Source of the DNA: Cryobacterium melibiosiphilum
GTDB taxonomy: Bacteria; Actinomycetota; Actinomycetes; Actinomycetales; Microbacteriaceae
NCBI RefSeq assembly: GCF_003602235.1
Contig: NZ_QZVS01000091.1
Span: 82,819 to 146,818, forward strand
Direction: 5' to 3'
Length of the DNA stretch: 64,000 nucleotides
The notes beneath the pieces were generated by a model. It made no database searches. It was not told where the DNA came from and saw only the letters and a program-made list of their open reading frames with translations. Numbering within the stretch: the stretch's first letter is position 1; every line of letters starts with the position of its first letter. Shown piece by piece: positions 54,472 through 63,397 of the stretch. Position numbers and translations under genes: made by a program.

Positions 54472-56442
54472 ATGAGACTTATTTCTGCCCGCATCCGCGG
54501 TTACGGTCGCATTGTCGACTCCAAGATCAACCTCGATGCGAAGGTCATCGCGATCGTCGGTCCGAATGAGGCCGGAAAGACGACGCTCTTGAAGGCGCTC
54601 GGACATGTAAATCGCGCTGAGGCTGTGCCAGTGCCCCAGCGCTCCCGTGCCGCAGAGGTATCTGATCAGACCCGTGTCACCACTTTCGACTACGTCGTCG
54701 ATGACGCCGACAAGAGTGCGCTCGCCGATCTTGACTTACTCGAACCGCCTACTCGTGCCTCAATCGCACGATCAGCTGCCGGCGACGATCTCGTAGTCGA
54801 GCTATCTCCCCGTCCAATGAAGTCAGTTAAGTCGCTCCAGGCCGCGGCAGAATGTTTGCGGGCGTCATTTACAGACACGTCTCTCGACGAGTGGATCGAC
54901 CCCAACACCACGTATGCCGATCCGGAGTCAGATGCGCCTCGTGACTATCGGAAAGAACTCCAGGCGACCATCGAAGCGATCGATGCTGCCATCGCTGAAC
55001 CGGGAAGCGTCCTGTCTGATGAGATAGTCGAGACTACGCGGTCGCTACAAACAGCAACGCTCGATGAAGCTGAATCTAAGCAGCTCCGCGAGGCTTACGG
55101 CACGATCCTCGTCTGGGCGGAGCGAGAAGACCCCGCTGCAATTGCACGCGATCGGCTCTGGCACCGCGCACCTGACTTCATTATGTTCAACGAGGCGGAC
55201 CGCTCGATTCAGTCCGCGTACACGTTCAACGATGCACTCGCTAACGATCCGCCAGCTGCGCTCGAGAACCTGGCCGGTACGGCGTCGCTCGATCTCACCC
55301 AGCTTCTTCAGTTCGTGCGGACGGGAGATATTGCCCGTCGACGATCGGCAATCGTGCAGGCCAACAGTCGCATGGACACGATTTTTGAAGGGGCGTGGAA
55401 GCAATCGAATCTGTCAGTTCACTTCGAGCTGGACGGTGACCAACTGCGTATCGAGCTGATGGAGGATGGTGACAATGTCACTGTTTTCGACGAGCGAAGC
55501 GCGGGCCTGCGGATGTTCGTCGCATTGATCGCATTTCTGAAGGTGCATGGTTCTGGTCGCTTACCGATCCTCCTCATCGACGAGGCGGAGAATCACCTTC
55601 ATATCGATGCGCAGGCCGATCTGGTGAATATGTTCGTCAAGCAGGAACATGCGGTCAAAGTTATCTACACGACACATAGTCCGGCCTGTCTACCACCTGA
55701 CCTTGGTACTGGCATCCGTGTCGTCGTACCGCGTAAGGACAATTTTCAGGTCAGCGACGTCAGGAACAGTTTTTGGCAAAGTGGGGCGGGTTTCTCGCCT
55801 CTAATGCTTGCGATGGGTGCGGCGGCGGCGGCCTTCACCCCTGCACGTTTCGTCGTGTTGGCGGAGGGCGCGACCGAGATGATCCTTCTACCAACGTTGA
55901 TACGAGCTGCGACTGGCGAGACTGATCTGCCTTACCAAGTGGCACCGGGATTGTCGGAGGTGCCGAACGATTTCTTGCCGAAGCTGGATCTCGAAGCAGC
56001 TCACGTTGCGTACATGGTCGACGGTGACGACGGTGGGGCGAAGTTGAAGACGGCGCTCACGGAGGCTGGCGTTCCAGAGGGACTTATCGCGGATCTCGGT
56101 GTACCGGGAATTGAGAACCTGCTTGCCCAGGAGCACTATCGCGCAGCTATCGCCGCGCTGCTGCCTGAATGCAATCCGGACGTCGCCGTGAGCGACTTGC
56201 CCGAGGTGCCGTCTATTCCCGTCGTGGATGGCGGCTCGGTTGCGAAGTGGATGTATGGCTGGATTAGAGACAAAGGCTTGAAGGTTCCGTCCAAGGTTGC
56301 GGTTGCCAACTGGCTGGTCGAGAACCAGCGTTCCACGCCCAGCACTGCAGGCGTCGCGGTGCTTACCGCTCTCCACGCGAAGTTGCTTGGTGCTCTCCGG
56401 ATATCCACAATTCAAGAGTCGGCCGATAAAAGAAGTAAGTGA
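54472..56442 (+). CDS. OLD-family ATP-dependent endonuclease
   Basis: This 656-residue protein has an N-terminal ABC-type ATPase with Walker A GPNEAGKT at 30-37. DERSAGLRMFVALIAFLKVH (signature region) and Walker B ILLIDEAENHLHIDAQADL follow, and a His-switch-like IYTTHSPACLPP. The C-terminal TOPRIM domain has AEGATEMILLPTLI (metal-binding Glu) and VDGDDGGAK (DxD). OLD nucleases act in phage defence, such as GajA of Gabija. Here the partner is not a UvrD helicase but an AAA_13-like ATPase, coupled by a GTGA overlap. G+C is lower than in the core genome. Confidence 0.85.
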   Translation: MRLISARIRGYGRIVDSKINLDAKVIAIVGPNEAGKTTLLKALGHVNRAEAVPVPQRSRAAEVSDQTRVTTFDYVVDDADKSALADLDLLEPPTRASIARSAAGDDLVVELSPRPMKSVKSLQAAAECLRASFTDTSLDEWIDPNTTYADPESDAPRDYRKELQATIEAIDAAIAEPGSVLSDEIVETTRSLQTATLDEAESKQLREAYGTILVWAEREDPAAIARDRLWHRAPDFIMFNEADRSIQSAYTFNDALANDPPAALENLAGTASLDLTQLLQFVRTGDIARRRSAIVQANSRMDTIFEGAWKQSNLSVHFELDGDQLRIELMEDGDNVTVFDERSAGLRMFVALIAFLKVHGSGRLPILLIDEAENHLHIDAQADLVNMFVKQEHAVKVIYTTHSPACLPPDLGTGIRVVVPRKDNFQVSDVRNSFWQSGAGFSPLMLAMGAAAAAFTPARFVVLAEGATEMILLPTLIRAATGETDLPYQVAPGLSEVPNDFLPKLDLEAAHVAYMVDGDDGGAKLKTALTEAGVPEGLIADLGVPGIENLLAQEHYRAAIAALLPECNPDVAVSDLPEVPSIPVVDGGSVAKWMYGWIRDKGLKVPSKVAVANWLVENQRSTPSTAGVAVLTALHAKLLGALRISTIQESADKRSK

Positions 56443-56453
56443 GACAACACGTT

Positions 56454-59072
56454 ATGAGCGGTGAAGTGACAATGACGACCGTCAACCCAAACGGTGAATC
56501 CGAATTCGTGGAACCAGAGGTCGCTGAGCTTCTCGACCCGAGGGCACTCCTCGCTGACTGGGCGAACGCCAAGGATGAGTGGGTGCGCCTACTCGTAGCC
56601 GAAGTCATTGCGACCGCGCGTCCTGTCGGCGAGTCAACGGCTGAGAAGGCGTATCAGCTATTTCGCCAGGAAAAGGCCCTCGACGAGCGTGAACTGCCAG
56701 TCGTCCCTCAGCTCAACATCGAAGCCCGTCAGGACGAGTCAGCGCCGCCGCTGACCCTGACTCGAATCTCTGAGGTTCACGGCATCAATGCGCTGGTATC
56801 TGGATCGGTGATCGAGCCTCATGAGGGCTTGACGATTTTGTACGGTGAGAACGGTACCGGCAAAACCGGTTACTCTCGCGTCTTCAAGGCGCTCGCGAAC
56901 AGCCGCACTGCCGACACGATCCTCGGAGACATCGAAGCGGGCGCCGTCGAGGAACAGAGTGCAAAGCTCGAGTTCACACTTGGCGACCAAGCGCAGACCC
57001 TCGCCTGGGCCGGTGACCGAGGTGTTTCACCATTCACGAGAATGTCGATCTTTGATAGCCCCGCCGTCACGGCGCACGTCGATGACGACCTTGACTACGT
57101 CTATGTCCCGGTCGCGCTGGCACTTTTCAAGCACGTCACTGTGGCGATCCAAGCGGTCGCAGGTCACGTCGATTCCACTATTGCTGGGCTCAGCTCCGGG
57201 AGTACCGGGCTACTCTCACGGTTCCAGCGCGGTTCAATGATCTATCCGCTAATCGAGGCACTCGGCGCATCCTCGGATCTGGTCGATCTCAAATCGAAGG
57301 CCAAGGCCGGCAAGGGTGTCGACGCTGAGCTCGATTCGCTTACCCAAGCGGTAGCGGCTCTACGAGCCAATACGATGGGCACTCAGATCACGGCTTTCAA
57401 AAGCCAGCAGCGTGTATTGGCCCAGGCAGGGGCTGCCGCTGACGCCCTGTCCGCCTTCGACCAGGCAGCGTACAACGCGGCTCGGGTTACACGGACACAA
57501 CTTGGGACTGACTACGCGACGTTCCGCAGCGAACTATTCGCGGCTGCTGATCTGCCCGCTGGCCCAGATGACACATGGAACGACTTCATTGAAAGAGGCG
57601 ATACCTATCGCCAGCACCTTGTGGCTCTCGGAGTACACGACGCGGATCGATGCCTTTATTGTCGTCAAGCGTTACTCGACCCCGCGCGAGATCTTCTCAC
57701 TCGCTACTCGACGTACCTCGAAGACAAGATCTCGGCGGACATCCGCACCACCGATACTACGCTGACTACTTTCAATCGTCATATCTCCAGTATCCAGGGC
57801 AACGACATGACCGCGTTCATGGAGGAGCACAAAGACTCCGGCGAGGCCGACCGCCCTACATATTTCGCGCAGGTCGAGGTAATTGAGAACGCTCGGAGCG
57901 CGATAGCCGCTGCCCTCGCCGACAGTCAGACAGTCGACATCAAAATCACAGAACTGATCACTCCAGCGAAAAGCACGGTCTCTAATGCTCTGACGACCAC
58001 TGGCATGAGCATCTCCGAGCTTGAGAACCAGCAGCAGAATCGCGTAAAAGTCCTCGACGATAAGCAGACGGAGCTATTGGAGCTCAAGGACGCAGTCGAG
58101 CTCGGTCTGTCCTGGCCACTGATTGAAACTCAGGTCAAGAGCGCCAAGGAAGCAGACAGGCTTCGCACCCTCAAAAAACCGATGCCGCAAATGGCCAGAG
58201 CAATCACAGAACTCTCCAAGACCGCCAGCAACAACCTCATCAACCTGAGCTTCGACGCGCTGTTTCTTGAAGAATGCGAAGCGCTCAGGACCCCGCCGAT
58301 GAAGCTGCAATTCGTCGGACGCGACGGCAAGGCCCAACGTCGTAAAGTTATGACCGGTAAGCACAAACCGTCGAAGGTGCTCTCTGAAGGTGAACAGAAG
58401 GTGCTGGCCCTAGCTGACTTCTTGGCCGAGGCGCGACTTGCGGGCATTACAGCGCCGGTGATTTTCGATGATCCTGTGTCTAGCCTTGACCACCGTCGCG
58501 TCAACGAGGTCGCTCAGCGGATTGCGCAATTGGCAGACAACATCCAGGTCATCGTATTCACCCACGACATCCTTTTCGCCACGACGCTCTTAAATCTTTC
58601 CGAGAAATCGAAACGCTGTTCGCTGTTCCAAATCACGGACGAAAGCGGCAAAGGACAAGTCACCCGAGCAACTGGTTTGCGCACGGACTCGCTGAGCGCC
58701 ATTCGAGGACGAATTAATGCTGCGATTCAGAATGCGAAGGCCCAGGAGGGGGAAGTACGAGATGCGTTTGTGCGGATGGCATACAGCCATGTTCGGGCGT
58801 GGTGCGAAGTCTTCACGGAAGAAGAGTTGCTGAAGGGTGTAACGAAGCGCTACCGCGCGAACGTTCAGATGACCACCCTCCCGAGCATCGACGGTAGCAA
58901 ACTCGACGAGATCGGTCCTAAGGTAACGGAAATATTCGAGGTTGCCTGTCGGTACATTGATGGCCATTCCCAACCGCTTGTGACGCTGGGGGTCAGTCCT
59001 ACCCTCACCGGCCTGGAGCAACACTGGACTGAGCTGCAAAACCTCAAGAAGGTCAACGACCGCAAGTCATGA
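56454..59072 (+). CDS. AAA_13/RloC-like ATPase, partner of OLD nuclease
   Basis: The protein is 872 residues from ATG 56454; a GTG at 56439 overlapping the OLD stop is also possible. An N-terminal helical part leads to Walker A GENGTGKTGYSRVFKAL at about 131-138. A long coiled region with a central CLYC pair (about 400-403; zinc-hook-like) follows. The signature LSEGEQKVLALADFLAEARL, Walker B PVIFDDPVSSLDHRRVNEVA and VIVFTHD complete the ABC head. The C-terminal region (LLKGVTKRYRANVQMTTLPS, ACRYIDGHSQP) resembles the tail of RloC/PrrC-type proteins (COG4694), but tRNA cleavage residues are not certain. It probably senses invasion and controls the OLD partner. Confidence 0.8.
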   Translation: MSGEVTMTTVNPNGESEFVEPEVAELLDPRALLADWANAKDEWVRLLVAEVIATARPVGESTAEKAYQLFRQEKALDERELPVVPQLNIEARQDESAPPLTLTRISEVHGINALVSGSVIEPHEGLTILYGENGTGKTGYSRVFKALANSRTADTILGDIEAGAVEEQSAKLEFTLGDQAQTLAWAGDRGVSPFTRMSIFDSPAVTAHVDDDLDYVYVPVALALFKHVTVAIQAVAGHVDSTIAGLSSGSTGLLSRFQRGSMIYPLIEALGASSDLVDLKSKAKAGKGVDAELDSLTQAVAALRANTMGTQITAFKSQQRVLAQAGAAADALSAFDQAAYNAARVTRTQLGTDYATFRSELFAAADLPAGPDDTWNDFIERGDTYRQHLVALGVHDADRCLYCRQALLDPARDLLTRYSTYLEDKISADIRTTDTTLTTFNRHISSIQGNDMTAFMEEHKDSGEADRPTYFAQVEVIENARSAIAAALADSQTVDIKITELITPAKSTVSNALTTTGMSISELENQQQNRVKVLDDKQTELLELKDAVELGLSWPLIETQVKSAKEADRLRTLKKPMPQMARAITELSKTASNNLINLSFDALFLEECEALRTPPMKLQFVGRDGKAQRRKVMTGKHKPSKVLSEGEQKVLALADFLAEARLAGITAPVIFDDPVSSLDHRRVNEVAQRIAQLADNIQVIVFTHDILFATTLLNLSEKSKRCSLFQITDESGKGQVTRATGLRTDSLSAIRGRINAAIQNAKAQEGEVRDAFVRMAYSHVRAWCEVFTEEELLKGVTKRYRANVQMTTLPSIDGSKLDEIGPKVTEIFEVACRYIDGHSQPLVTLGVSPTLTGLEQHWTELQNLKKVNDRKS

Positions 59073-59656
59073 CACGGAGCAATCCTGCGCTTGTATGTCC
59101 ACCTTGTTGCAACGAGCGTCGCGCGTGACTATGCCTCGCTCTCCCAGCCGACTGAGGACCGTGGTCGCATTGACGCCCTGAGGCAATCGCGAGCGGCGTC
59201 GCCACGGAGGCTTCACCGGGCGATGGTCGAGCATCTGCAAGCCGGCCGCGAGATCGAGATGTCCGTGGTCCTCGCGGCTCATTTCGCCGACGTCTCGATT
59301 GTGAACTTCGTCCTGAAATCGGGGCGCCCGCTCGTCGAGAGCGGCGCTGTGGTCCTCGCGCAGCTGGATCCGGTGGTTCGTGTGATGAACGTGGGTCGTG
59401 GCCTCGGTTCGGTAGGTACCGCAGACAGTGAGGACCGAGAATGACCACGGGAATTGAGAACAAACGGTCATCCTTTATACGGGAACGTCTGCACGGAGGT
59501 CTCGACGACGGAAATAGATCCAGCGCGGTTTGACCGATCGTTCGTGAGGAATTCCGAGCCTCCTTGGCTGAGCCTGGTGTGGAAGCAACTCAGGGAATTC
59601 GCGAATCCTCCCGTGTGTCGCGGCGCACCTTCGTCATGATGACGGAGGTGGCCGCG
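59073..59656. other. Intergenic/relic region before the relaxase
   Basis: In these 584 bp no convincing gene is seen. Long frames exist on both strands but overlap and do not look like proteins. One minus-strand frame ends in VNATTVLSRLGERGIVTRDA, which faintly recalls a MarR-type wing, so a decayed regulator is possible. The last 30 bp hold the ribosome site of the relaxase. Confidence 0.4.
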
Positions 59657-61945
59657 GTGACGGTGTCGATGCGGGTGATGAGTGCCGGGGACGGTTATAT
59701 GTACCTGCTGCGCACCGTCGCCGCCAGTGACGGCGACCGTTCGATGTCGACTCCGCTCACTCGGTACTACACCGCGGAGGGCACGCCGCCCGGCCGCTGG
59801 ATGGGCGCCGGCCTCCCCGGGCTCGGCGGCGGCCTCATCGCCGAGGGCGACCTGGTCACTGAGGCCCAGCTGCAGCTGCTCGTAGGCCTCGGCCGCGACC
59901 CGGTCACCGGCGAACCCCTCGGACGCGCCTACCCGGAGTACCGCACCACCGCAGAACGCGCCTCGGCCCAGATGAGAGTTGAGGGTCTCGGGAACGGGCC
60001 GACGGCGCGAGCGGCGGGCGCCGCGGCATCCGCTGATGAGGAACCGGTTGCTAGGCGGCGGCGGGCCGTGGCGGGGTATGACTTCACGTTTTCGATTCCG
60101 AAGTCGGCGAGTGTTCTGTGGGGTGTGGCGGACGCGGGCACGCAGGCGCGCATCGCGGCGGCGCACCATGGGGCGGTGGCCGAGGTGATTGCGTACCTGG
60201 AGCGGGAGGTCGCGGCGACGCGCACGGGCACCACCGGGCAGGGCGGCGCGGTCGCGCAGGTGGACGTGACCGGCCTGATCGCGACGGCGTTCGATCATTT
60301 CGACAGCCGGGCGGGGGATCCGCACCTGCACACGCACGTGGTGATCAGCAACAAGGTGCAGACCGTGCTCGACGGCAAGTGGCGCTCTCTCGACGGCCGG
60401 CCGATGCACGAGGCCGTGGTGGCGCTGAGTGAGCTGCACGAGAGCCTGTTCGCCGACGCGCTCACCCGCTCGCTCGGCGTGCAGTGGGAACCGCGGGAGC
60501 GAGGGCGCGACCGGCACCCGGCGTGGGCTGTGCGGGGTGTGCCGGAGGCGCTCGTGGCGGAGTTTTCGACGCGGTCCCGGCACATCGACGTGGAGACCGA
60601 CCGGCTGATCGAGGCGTATGTGGCCGGTCACGGGCGGCATCCGAGTGCGGTGACGATCACGAAGCTGCGTGCCCAGGCGACGCTCGCCACCCGGCCGGCG
60701 AAGCAGGTGCACTCGCTGGCGCAGCTGACGGCGGCGTGGCGGGAACGCGCCGGGCGCGTGCTCGGGCGGGACGCGTTGGTGGTGATGGGTGACCCGGTGG
60801 TGCTGCACGCTGAGGACCTGCCGCTTTCCGCTCTTGAGGCGCTCGGGCTGAGCGTGATGACGGCCGTCAGCGAGAAGCGCGCCACCTGGCGGCACTGGAA
60901 CCTCATCGCCGAGGCCTCGCGCCAGAGCATGCCGTACCGTTTCGCGTCGGCCAGCGATCGCGAGGCCGTCGTCGGGCTGATAGCGGATGCCGCCGAGCGC
61001 GCCTCCCTGCGACGCACCCCACCGGAGCTCGCCGTGAGCCCGGCGGCGTTTCAGCGGGAGGACGGGACCTCGGTGTTCCGGCCAAAGCACTCCGTGGTGT
61101 TCACCTCGACCGAGCTGCTCGAGGCCGAGGCGCGGTTGCTGGCGCGGGCTGCGCTGGTGACCGCGCCGCGGGTTACGGTGCCGGATTCGGTTGCGCGGCG
61201 GCGGCTGCCTGGCGGGGGAGTGCTCGCTGCGGACCAGTTGGCGGCGCTGTCGGCGGTCGCCGGGTCGGGGCGGGTCGTCGATGTGCTGGTCGGGCCGGCG
61301 GGCGCCGGCAAAACGACGGCGATGAACGCGCTGCGGCGAGCCTGGGAGTCGGCGCATGGCGCGGGGTCGGTCGTCGGGCTGGCACCGTCGGCCGCCGCCG
61401 CGACGGTGTTGGCGACGGATCTCGGCATCACGACCGAGAACCTGGCGAAGTGGTGGCACTCCCATCTCGCCGACGGCACGACCTTCCGGCCCGGCCAGCT
61501 CGTGATCATTGACGAGGCGTCCCTGGCGGGCACGCTGCCGTTGGACCGGGTGACCGCGCTGGCGGCTGCTGCCGGCGTGAAGGTGCTGCTGGTCGGCGAT
61601 CACGCGCAGCTGCAGTCGGTGGATGCCGGTGGCGCGTTCTCGCTGCTGGTGCACGACCGGCCGGATGCGCCCGAGCTGCTCGACGTGCACCGGTTCGTGC
61701 ATGAGTGGGAGAAGGTGGCGTCCCTCGGGCTGCGGCAGGGCTCGCCGGAGTCCATTGATGCGTACGCCAGCGAGCCCTATGGCAACCGCGGCCGCCGCGA
61801 CCGATCTCATTACTACTGCCAGCGCATCCGATCTGGTCAGTGGCCGGCACGGACGCCGCAGCGGGTCCACGCTGGGCCGCCCACGCAGTTCTGTTCTGTG
61901 CGCTCGCCCAGATCGAGCCGGGGCATCGAGGATTGCGGTGATTAG
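59657..61945 (+). CDS. MobF/TrwC relaxase, C-terminally truncated
   Basis: The protein is 762 residues from GTG 59657 (GGAGG 8 nt upstream); the open frame begins earlier. The relaxase domain has the catalytic Tyr region TRYYTAEGTPPGRW near the N-terminus, FTFSIPKSASVLWGVADA and the metal-binding HLHTH. The helicase domain starts with VGPAGAGKTTAMNAL, VIIDEASLAG and LLVGDHAQLQSVDAGGAF. After about residue 695 similarity ends and the frame runs through unrelated Arg-rich text. MobF proteins are usually 1000 or more residues long, so half the helicase is missing and transfer is probably lost. Confidence 0.85.
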   Translation: MTVSMRVMSAGDGYMYLLRTVAASDGDRSMSTPLTRYYTAEGTPPGRWMGAGLPGLGGGLIAEGDLVTEAQLQLLVGLGRDPVTGEPLGRAYPEYRTTAERASAQMRVEGLGNGPTARAAGAAASADEEPVARRRRAVAGYDFTFSIPKSASVLWGVADAGTQARIAAAHHGAVAEVIAYLEREVAATRTGTTGQGGAVAQVDVTGLIATAFDHFDSRAGDPHLHTHVVISNKVQTVLDGKWRSLDGRPMHEAVVALSELHESLFADALTRSLGVQWEPRERGRDRHPAWAVRGVPEALVAEFSTRSRHIDVETDRLIEAYVAGHGRHPSAVTITKLRAQATLATRPAKQVHSLAQLTAAWRERAGRVLGRDALVVMGDPVVLHAEDLPLSALEALGLSVMTAVSEKRATWRHWNLIAEASRQSMPYRFASASDREAVVGLIADAAERASLRRTPPELAVSPAAFQREDGTSVFRPKHSVVFTSTELLEAEARLLARAALVTAPRVTVPDSVARRRLPGGGVLAADQLAALSAVAGSGRVVDVLVGPAGAGKTTAMNALRRAWESAHGAGSVVGLAPSAAAATVLATDLGITTENLAKWWHSHLADGTTFRPGQLVIIDEASLAGTLPLDRVTALAAAAGVKVLLVGDHAQLQSVDAGGAFSLLVHDRPDAPELLDVHRFVHEWEKVASLGLRQGSPESIDAYASEPYGNRGRRDRSHYYCQRIRSGQWPARTPQRVHAGPPTQFCSVRSPRSSRGIEDCGD

Positions 61946-62031
61946 GAAGTGTGGAAGCTGCGGCCAGGTGGCTGGATTGCATGTTTGTGTCGTTGTCTTC
62001 GTGCTGCTGTGGACCTAGTTACGCTGGAAGC

Positions 62032-62583
62032 ATGATCCTGCATAAAAGCGTGTTGTCCTTGGCTGCTTTGGTCGTCGTTTTGCCCTTGTTGGCTGGTTGT
62101 TCTGCATCAGGAGCTGAGCCGCAGGGCATTGGGGCCAGCGCTGGTGACGTGGAGGCCACGGCCGAAGCGGACACTACAGAGACAACCGAAGCGGAAGCCG
62201 AAGCCGAAGCCGAAGCGGCCATGCCAGATCCGAATTGCCTAACGGTGTCCGCGGCAACTATCGCTCGAATCCAGGCTGGCGTGCAGGGCATCGATCCCGC
62301 TAACACTCTGACCCGGGCAACGGCATACAAAGCAGGTGACCGGTCTGACGTGTACTTCATTGCTGGTGAAATCACCGGCGCGGGAATGGAAGTCGGAGAT
62401 GCTAACGGGCTTTGGGCCACAAACGGGGATCCCGTAACCGATGAGAAGTCGGGACTGACTTTTTCTGTTGACGGTTTTGCGAAGTCATTCTCTGATTGGG
62501 CGGATGGAGATGTCCAGGACCTGAGCGCGTCCGAAGCCGGTGCGGAAGAAGCTATCGCCTGCCTAGAAGCTCTTCAAGAGTAA
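62032..62583 (+). CDS. Lipoprotein with Glu-Ala repeat linker
   Basis: The protein is 183 residues from ATG 62032 with GGAAG before it. The signal MILHKSVLSLAALVVVLPLL leads to the lipobox LAGC. A linker with TTETTEAEAEAEAEAAM comes from a GCCGAA hexamer repeat, which can vary in length by slippage. The C-terminal domain has LTVSAATIARIQAGVQGIDP and VYFIAGEITGAGMEVGDANG. I do not recognise its family. It sits on the outer membrane face; the role is unknown. Confidence 0.75.
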   Translation: MILHKSVLSLAALVVVLPLLAGCSASGAEPQGIGASAGDVEATAEADTTETTEAEAEAEAEAAMPDPNCLTVSAATIARIQAGVQGIDPANTLTRATAYKAGDRSDVYFIAGEITGAGMEVGDANGLWATNGDPVTDEKSGLTFSVDGFAKSFSDWADGDVQDLSASEAGAEEAIACLEALQE

Positions 62584-62806
62584 AAGGCATATGTGGCAGG
62601 AAGGTTTCTCGTCGGATGTAGTCACGTCCACGGGCTCTCACAGCCTCAAGGGCGAGTCATCATCGACGCAATGATCCAGTCCAACCAAGAGCACTGGAAT
62701 AGCGCCGCTGAGCAGGCACGATTGTCTGCGACTGACCGCGCCTTCCTGTGGGGCAGACAGATTCTGAACCCTGCTGCCTCGGACGGGTACTGAGCCGTTT
62801 GGGTCG

Positions 62807-63397
62807 TTATGCACTGACTTTGGTCACCAATGCCTGATGCCAGGCCGAGAAGCTTGCTGACCAAGGCGGCTCTGTGGCAAACGTCGGTTCAAAAAAGCGC
62901 CTGGTTTTTCCGCTCAATAGATTCCGCTTACGGAGCCCCTCGGGCCCCAGGAATATATAGCAGGTTCGCGGGTAGTTGAGCCTCTTGTTGGCGAGGCGAT
63001 CAAACAAGAATGTCTGACTATCCAGTGCCTGCTGGTACGCCGCGATGGCTTCTTGACGCTTCGGCTGATGTCCAGCGTGAACGATACGATTCCTCAAACT
63101 CGCAGCACCACCTTTGTAGACCTGCCATGGAGATGCCGATGAAGTCCAATCGCCTCCAAGCATCGAGACGGTTTTCGTTGTCGCCCGCTTGAGTGGAGTG
63201 ACATCGCGTGAAAACAAACCAGAAGCTTCATCGACCGCGCGGTCTGTCTCGCCACCGGACCTGACGTGTTCTTCCCAGAGCAACGCTGAGAGCAGGGCGT
63301 CGCTCAAGACCTCCATACCTGTAGCAGCAGAGACAACAGCGGCGCTGTAGTCGCCGTCCGCATGTATGAGCCGCTGCGCATCCATGAACCGCTTCAT
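62807..63397 (-). CDS. HEPN-like protein
   Basis: This 196-residue helical protein has DGDYSAAVVSAATGMEVLSD, LLSALLWEEHV and, after a basic loop, ASLRNRIVHAGHQPKRQEAI. The RNRIVH element is an Rx4H motif, the mark of HEPN RNases, which serve in toxin-antitoxin and defence systems. The start may be truncated, since homologous helices usually begin earlier. No antitoxin gene is obvious beside it. The neighbour upstream on the same strand is a broken gene. Confidence 0.6.
   Translation of the reverse strand: MKRFMDAQRLIHADGDYSAAVVSAATGMEVLSDALLSALLWEEHVRSGGETDRAVDEASGLFSRDVTPLKRATTKTVSMLGGDWTSSASPWQVYKGGAASLRNRIVHAGHQPKRQEAIAAYQQALDSQTFLFDRLANKRLNYPRTCYIFLGPEGLRKRNLLSGKTRRFFEPTFATEPPWSASFSAWHQALVTKVSA

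Noticed and set aside
54472..59072. Gabija system
   Set aside because: The second gene is an ABC/SMC-like ATPase with Walker A GENGTGKT and an ABC signature, not a UvrD-type helicase (GajB).
56454..59072. Stand-alone RloC/PrrC anticodon nuclease
   Set aside because: The ATPase head fits, but I cannot place the tRNA-cleaving R-E-H set with certainty, and coupling to an OLD nuclease suggests another mode.
59091..59444. 117-codon plus-strand frame between AAA ATPase and relaxase
   Set aside because: No ribosome site, no recognisable motif, and a competing minus-strand frame looks no worse; left as a relic region.
59468..61870. 800-codon minus-strand frame opposite the relaxase
   Set aside because: Shadow of the MobF relaxase frame; Arg/His/Pro-rich without domains.
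62593..62793. 66-codon plus-strand frame after the lipoprotein
   Set aside because: GTG start without ribosome site, no conserved pattern; likely chance.
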